A stretch of 51,191 bases of DNA from JADJQU01 sp035490315. GTDB lineage: Bacteria; Planctomycetota; UBA1135; GCA-002686595. The notes beneath the pieces were generated by a model. It saw nothing but the letters and a program-made list of their open reading frames with translations, did not search any database and was not told where the DNA came from. The stretch lies in assembly GCA_035490315.1 (NCBI GenBank), contig DATHET010000008.1:1-51191 (forward strand). The letters run 5' to 3'. Positions 49,402 to 51,191 of this stretch are shown one piece after another (position 1 is the stretch's first letter; every line of letters starts with the position of its first letter). Position numbers and translations under genes: made by a program.

Positions 49402-51159
49402 ATGCTCCCTCCCTACGCCCGCAGAGGCTTCGCGCTGTTCGTGTTCGCTGCGCTGCTCGGCGGCGCGCACTCACTCGACGGTCGGACCCTCGCGATCAAT
49501 GCGCCGGGTGATCCGGAGAGCTCGGAAGCGCCGTTCCACATGCGCGAGGTCGCCCGGGAGATCGGAATCGCGTTCACGCACGTCCCCTTCCAGACCGATC
49601 CGCGAATCGCCCACATCCAGCCGCACGTCGCCGGCGTCGGCGCGGCCGTGTCCTGCACCGACTTCGACGGCGACGGTTGGGTCGATCTCTACGCGACCAG
49701 CAGCGCGGCCGGCACGCACAACGCGCTGCTGCGCAATCTCGGCGACGGACACTTCGAGGACGTCGCGGTGAAAGCCGGGCTCGCGGACGTCAATTCCGAC
49801 CAGGGGGCGTCGATGGGCTCGGTGTGGGCCGACGCGGACCAGGACGGCGACGAGGAATGCTTCCTCTACAAGTACGGCCGTCCGCAACTGTTCCGCAACG
49901 ATCGCGGCGTGTTCGTCGACGTCACGCGCGAGAGCGGGCTCGATCGTTGGATCAACTCCAACGCGGCCTTGTGGTTCGATTACGACCGCGACGGGCTGAT
50001 CGATCTCTACATCGCGGGGTATTTCCGCGAGTCCGTGAATCTCTTCGCGCTCGCCGACACGCGGATCATGCAGGAGAGCTTCCAGTTCGCGAAGAACGGC
50101 GGCCACAATTACCTGTTCCACAACCTGGGCGGGCTGCGCTTCGAGGACGTCACCCAGGCCATGGGCGCCGATTCCACGCGCTGGACCCTCGCGGTAGCCA
50201 GCGCCGACTTCGATCGCGACGGCTGGCCGGATCTTTACCTCGCCAACGACTACGGGCCGGAGGAATTGTTCTTGAACCGCGAGGGCAAGAGCTTCGAAGC
50301 CGCGCCGCAGATGCTCGACGGCCGTTCGAAAAGCGGCATGAGCGTCGCGATCGGCGACACGCAGAACGACGGCGATTTCGGCGTGTACGTCACGAACATC
50401 ACCAACGCGACGTATCTGCAGCAGGGCAACAACCTGCGCGTGCGCTCGAAGAGCTCCGATCGTTTCCTGAACATCGCGCGCGACGAGGTGGCGAACTGCG
50501 GCTGGGCCTGGGGCAGCGCTTTCGGCGATCTGGATCTCGACGGCCACCAGGATCTGTTCGTGGTCAACGGTTTCGTCTCGGCGAGCGAGACGCGCGATTA
50601 CTGGTACGACCTGGGCAAGATCGCGGGCAGTCAGAAGGGCGTGTTCGAGGACGCGCGCAACTGGCCGGCCTTCGAGGACAAGAGCCTGTCGGGCCGTGAG
50701 CGCTCGCGCGTCCTGGTCTGGTCCGACGGACGATTGCGCGACCGCGCCTTCGAGGTCGGCGTGCGCGATCTGCTCGATGGACGAGCGGTGGTGCTCGCCG
50801 ATCTGTCGAACCGCGGCGTGCTCGACGCGGTGATCGCGAACCAGTGCCAGCCGCTCTCGGTGTATCGCAATGAGGTGCCGAAAGGCAGGCACTGGATGCA
50901 GTTCAAGCTGGTCGGGACGCGCTCGAACACCAGTGCGATCGGAGCGACGGTGTGCGTCAGCTTCGCCGGCGGCGAGCAGCTGCAGGTCGTCTCCGGCGGC
51001 AGCGGCATGTCCAGCCAGAACGATCGCCGCCTGCTCTTCGGCCTGGGCTCGGACGAGCATCCGAAATCGGCGCGGATCACCTGGCCCGATGGCAGCCAGC
51101 AAGTGATGGATGCCCCGGGCGTCGATCGCTTGCACGAGGTAGTCGAGGGAGCCAGGTGA
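49402..51159 (+). CDS. Secreted FG-GAP/VCBS protein with ASPIC/UnbV domain
   Basis: 585 residues. Signal peptide (ARRGFALFVFAALLGGAHS), then Asp-rich propeller loops (DFDGDGWVDLYAT, DADQDGDEECFLY, DYDRDGLIDLYIA, DFDRDGWPDLYLA, DLDLDGHQDLFVV), and an ASPIC/UnbV-like C-terminal domain (NTSAIGATVCVSFAGGEQ, ARITWPDGSQQ). CRTAC1-like proteins of this kind are common in planctomycetes and Acidobacteria; role unknown, probably extracellular. A GTG at 49393 could also start it. Its last codons GGA-GCC-AGG-TGA come from palindrome G. Confidence 0.85.
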   Translation: MLPPYARRGFALFVFAALLGGAHSLDGRTLAINAPGDPESSEAPFHMREVAREIGIAFTHVPFQTDPRIAHIQPHVAGVGAAVSCTDFDGDGWVDLYATSSAAGTHNALLRNLGDGHFEDVAVKAGLADVNSDQGASMGSVWADADQDGDEECFLYKYGRPQLFRNDRGVFVDVTRESGLDRWINSNAALWFDYDRDGLIDLYIAGYFRESVNLFALADTRIMQESFQFAKNGGHNYLFHNLGGLRFEDVTQAMGADSTRWTLAVASADFDRDGWPDLYLANDYGPEELFLNREGKSFEAAPQMLDGRSKSGMSVAIGDTQNDGDFGVYVTNITNATYLQQGNNLRVRSKSSDRFLNIARDEVANCGWAWGSAFGDLDLDGHQDLFVVNGFVSASETRDYWYDLGKIAGSQKGVFEDARNWPAFEDKSLSGRERSRVLVWSDGRLRDRAFEVGVRDLLDGRAVVLADLSNRGVLDAVIANQCQPLSVYRNEVPKGRHWMQFKLVGTRSNTSAIGATVCVSFAGGEQLQVVSGGSGMSSQNDRRLLFGLGSDEHPKSARITWPDGSQQVMDAPGVDRLHEVVEGAR

Positions 51160-51191
51160 ATTCGTCCGGAGTCGTGGGGCCTTCCGGATCC
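51148..51191. repeat. Left arm of palindrome G, cut by the window end
   Basis: GGAGCCAGGTGAATTCGTCC is followed by GGAGTCGTG, matching the outer arms of C and D. The window stops before the centre, so the second arm is not seen. The TGA of the preceding gene lies within it. Confidence 0.85.

Noticed and set aside
5161..51191. CRISPR array
   Set aside because: The repeats are single palindromes kilobases apart, not direct repeats with regular spacers, and no cas genes are present.

Overview
This is high-GC bacterial chromosome that looks like a deep-branching planctomycete. The clues are an ECF sigma factor fused to a membrane segment and extracellular domains, a large Ser/Thr kinase with a TPR-like tail, GYF and rhomboid membrane proteins, FG-GAP/VCBS and ASPIC/UnbV secreted proteins, and three secreted proteins that share one Cys-containing C-terminal domain. 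The lineage is inferred from gene content only; no rRNA is present.

Layout. 1-1.2 kb: sigma-factor fusion, cut by the window start. 1.3-2.3 kb: a glycosyltransferase. 2.3-5.1 kb: a sulfatase-fold membrane enzyme and a Tat-type histidine phosphatase. 5.3-13.6 kb: a leftward envelope-glycan operon (two radical SAM enzymes at its ends, GT2, GT-C glycosyltransferase, a flippase-like protein and a UDP-galactopyranose-mutase-like flavoprotein). 13.8-15.0 kb: a secreted protein. 15.1-25.0 kb: a metal-resistance block (a fragment of an RND pump, then a Cys-rich secreted protein, CzcC/B/A-type tripartite pump, a His-rich small protein and a heavy-metal P-type ATPase). 25.0-30.2 kb: rhomboid, a CDP-6-deoxysugar operon with a C-methyltransferase, and a lipoprotein. 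30.3-33.5 kb: a lysozyme-like protein facing a CPBP/unknown/GYF operon. 33.5-39.1 kb: epimerase and membrane or soluble glycosyltransferases. 39.1-42.5 kb: kinase. 42.6-47.3 kb: tandem paralogous seven-repeat VCBS proteins. 47.4-48.5 kb: ArsR/SRPBCC/DUF4287 operon. 48.6-51.2 kb: pseudouridine synthase and an ASPIC/UnbV protein.

The most unusual feature is a dispersed family of long, nearly perfect palindromes (about 100 bp; arms of 46-55 nt, loops of 2-9 nt) at 5161, 30791, 42549, 44942, 47345 and 48498, with a half copy at the right window edge (51148). Their outer ends share a GGAGYCAGGTGA-like sequence. The copies differ from one another, but the two arms within a copy remain complementary. 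In four genes the in-frame stop codon and the last residues (Gly-x-Arg-stop) lie inside a palindrome arm. They look like REP-type mobile palindromes that also act as gene-end caps and bidirectional terminators. No mobilising transposase is in the window.

Most neighbouring genes overlap by 4-11 bases (ATGA/GTGA junctions), so the envelope and sugar genes are probably translated as coupled operons. Start codons are often GTG or TTG.
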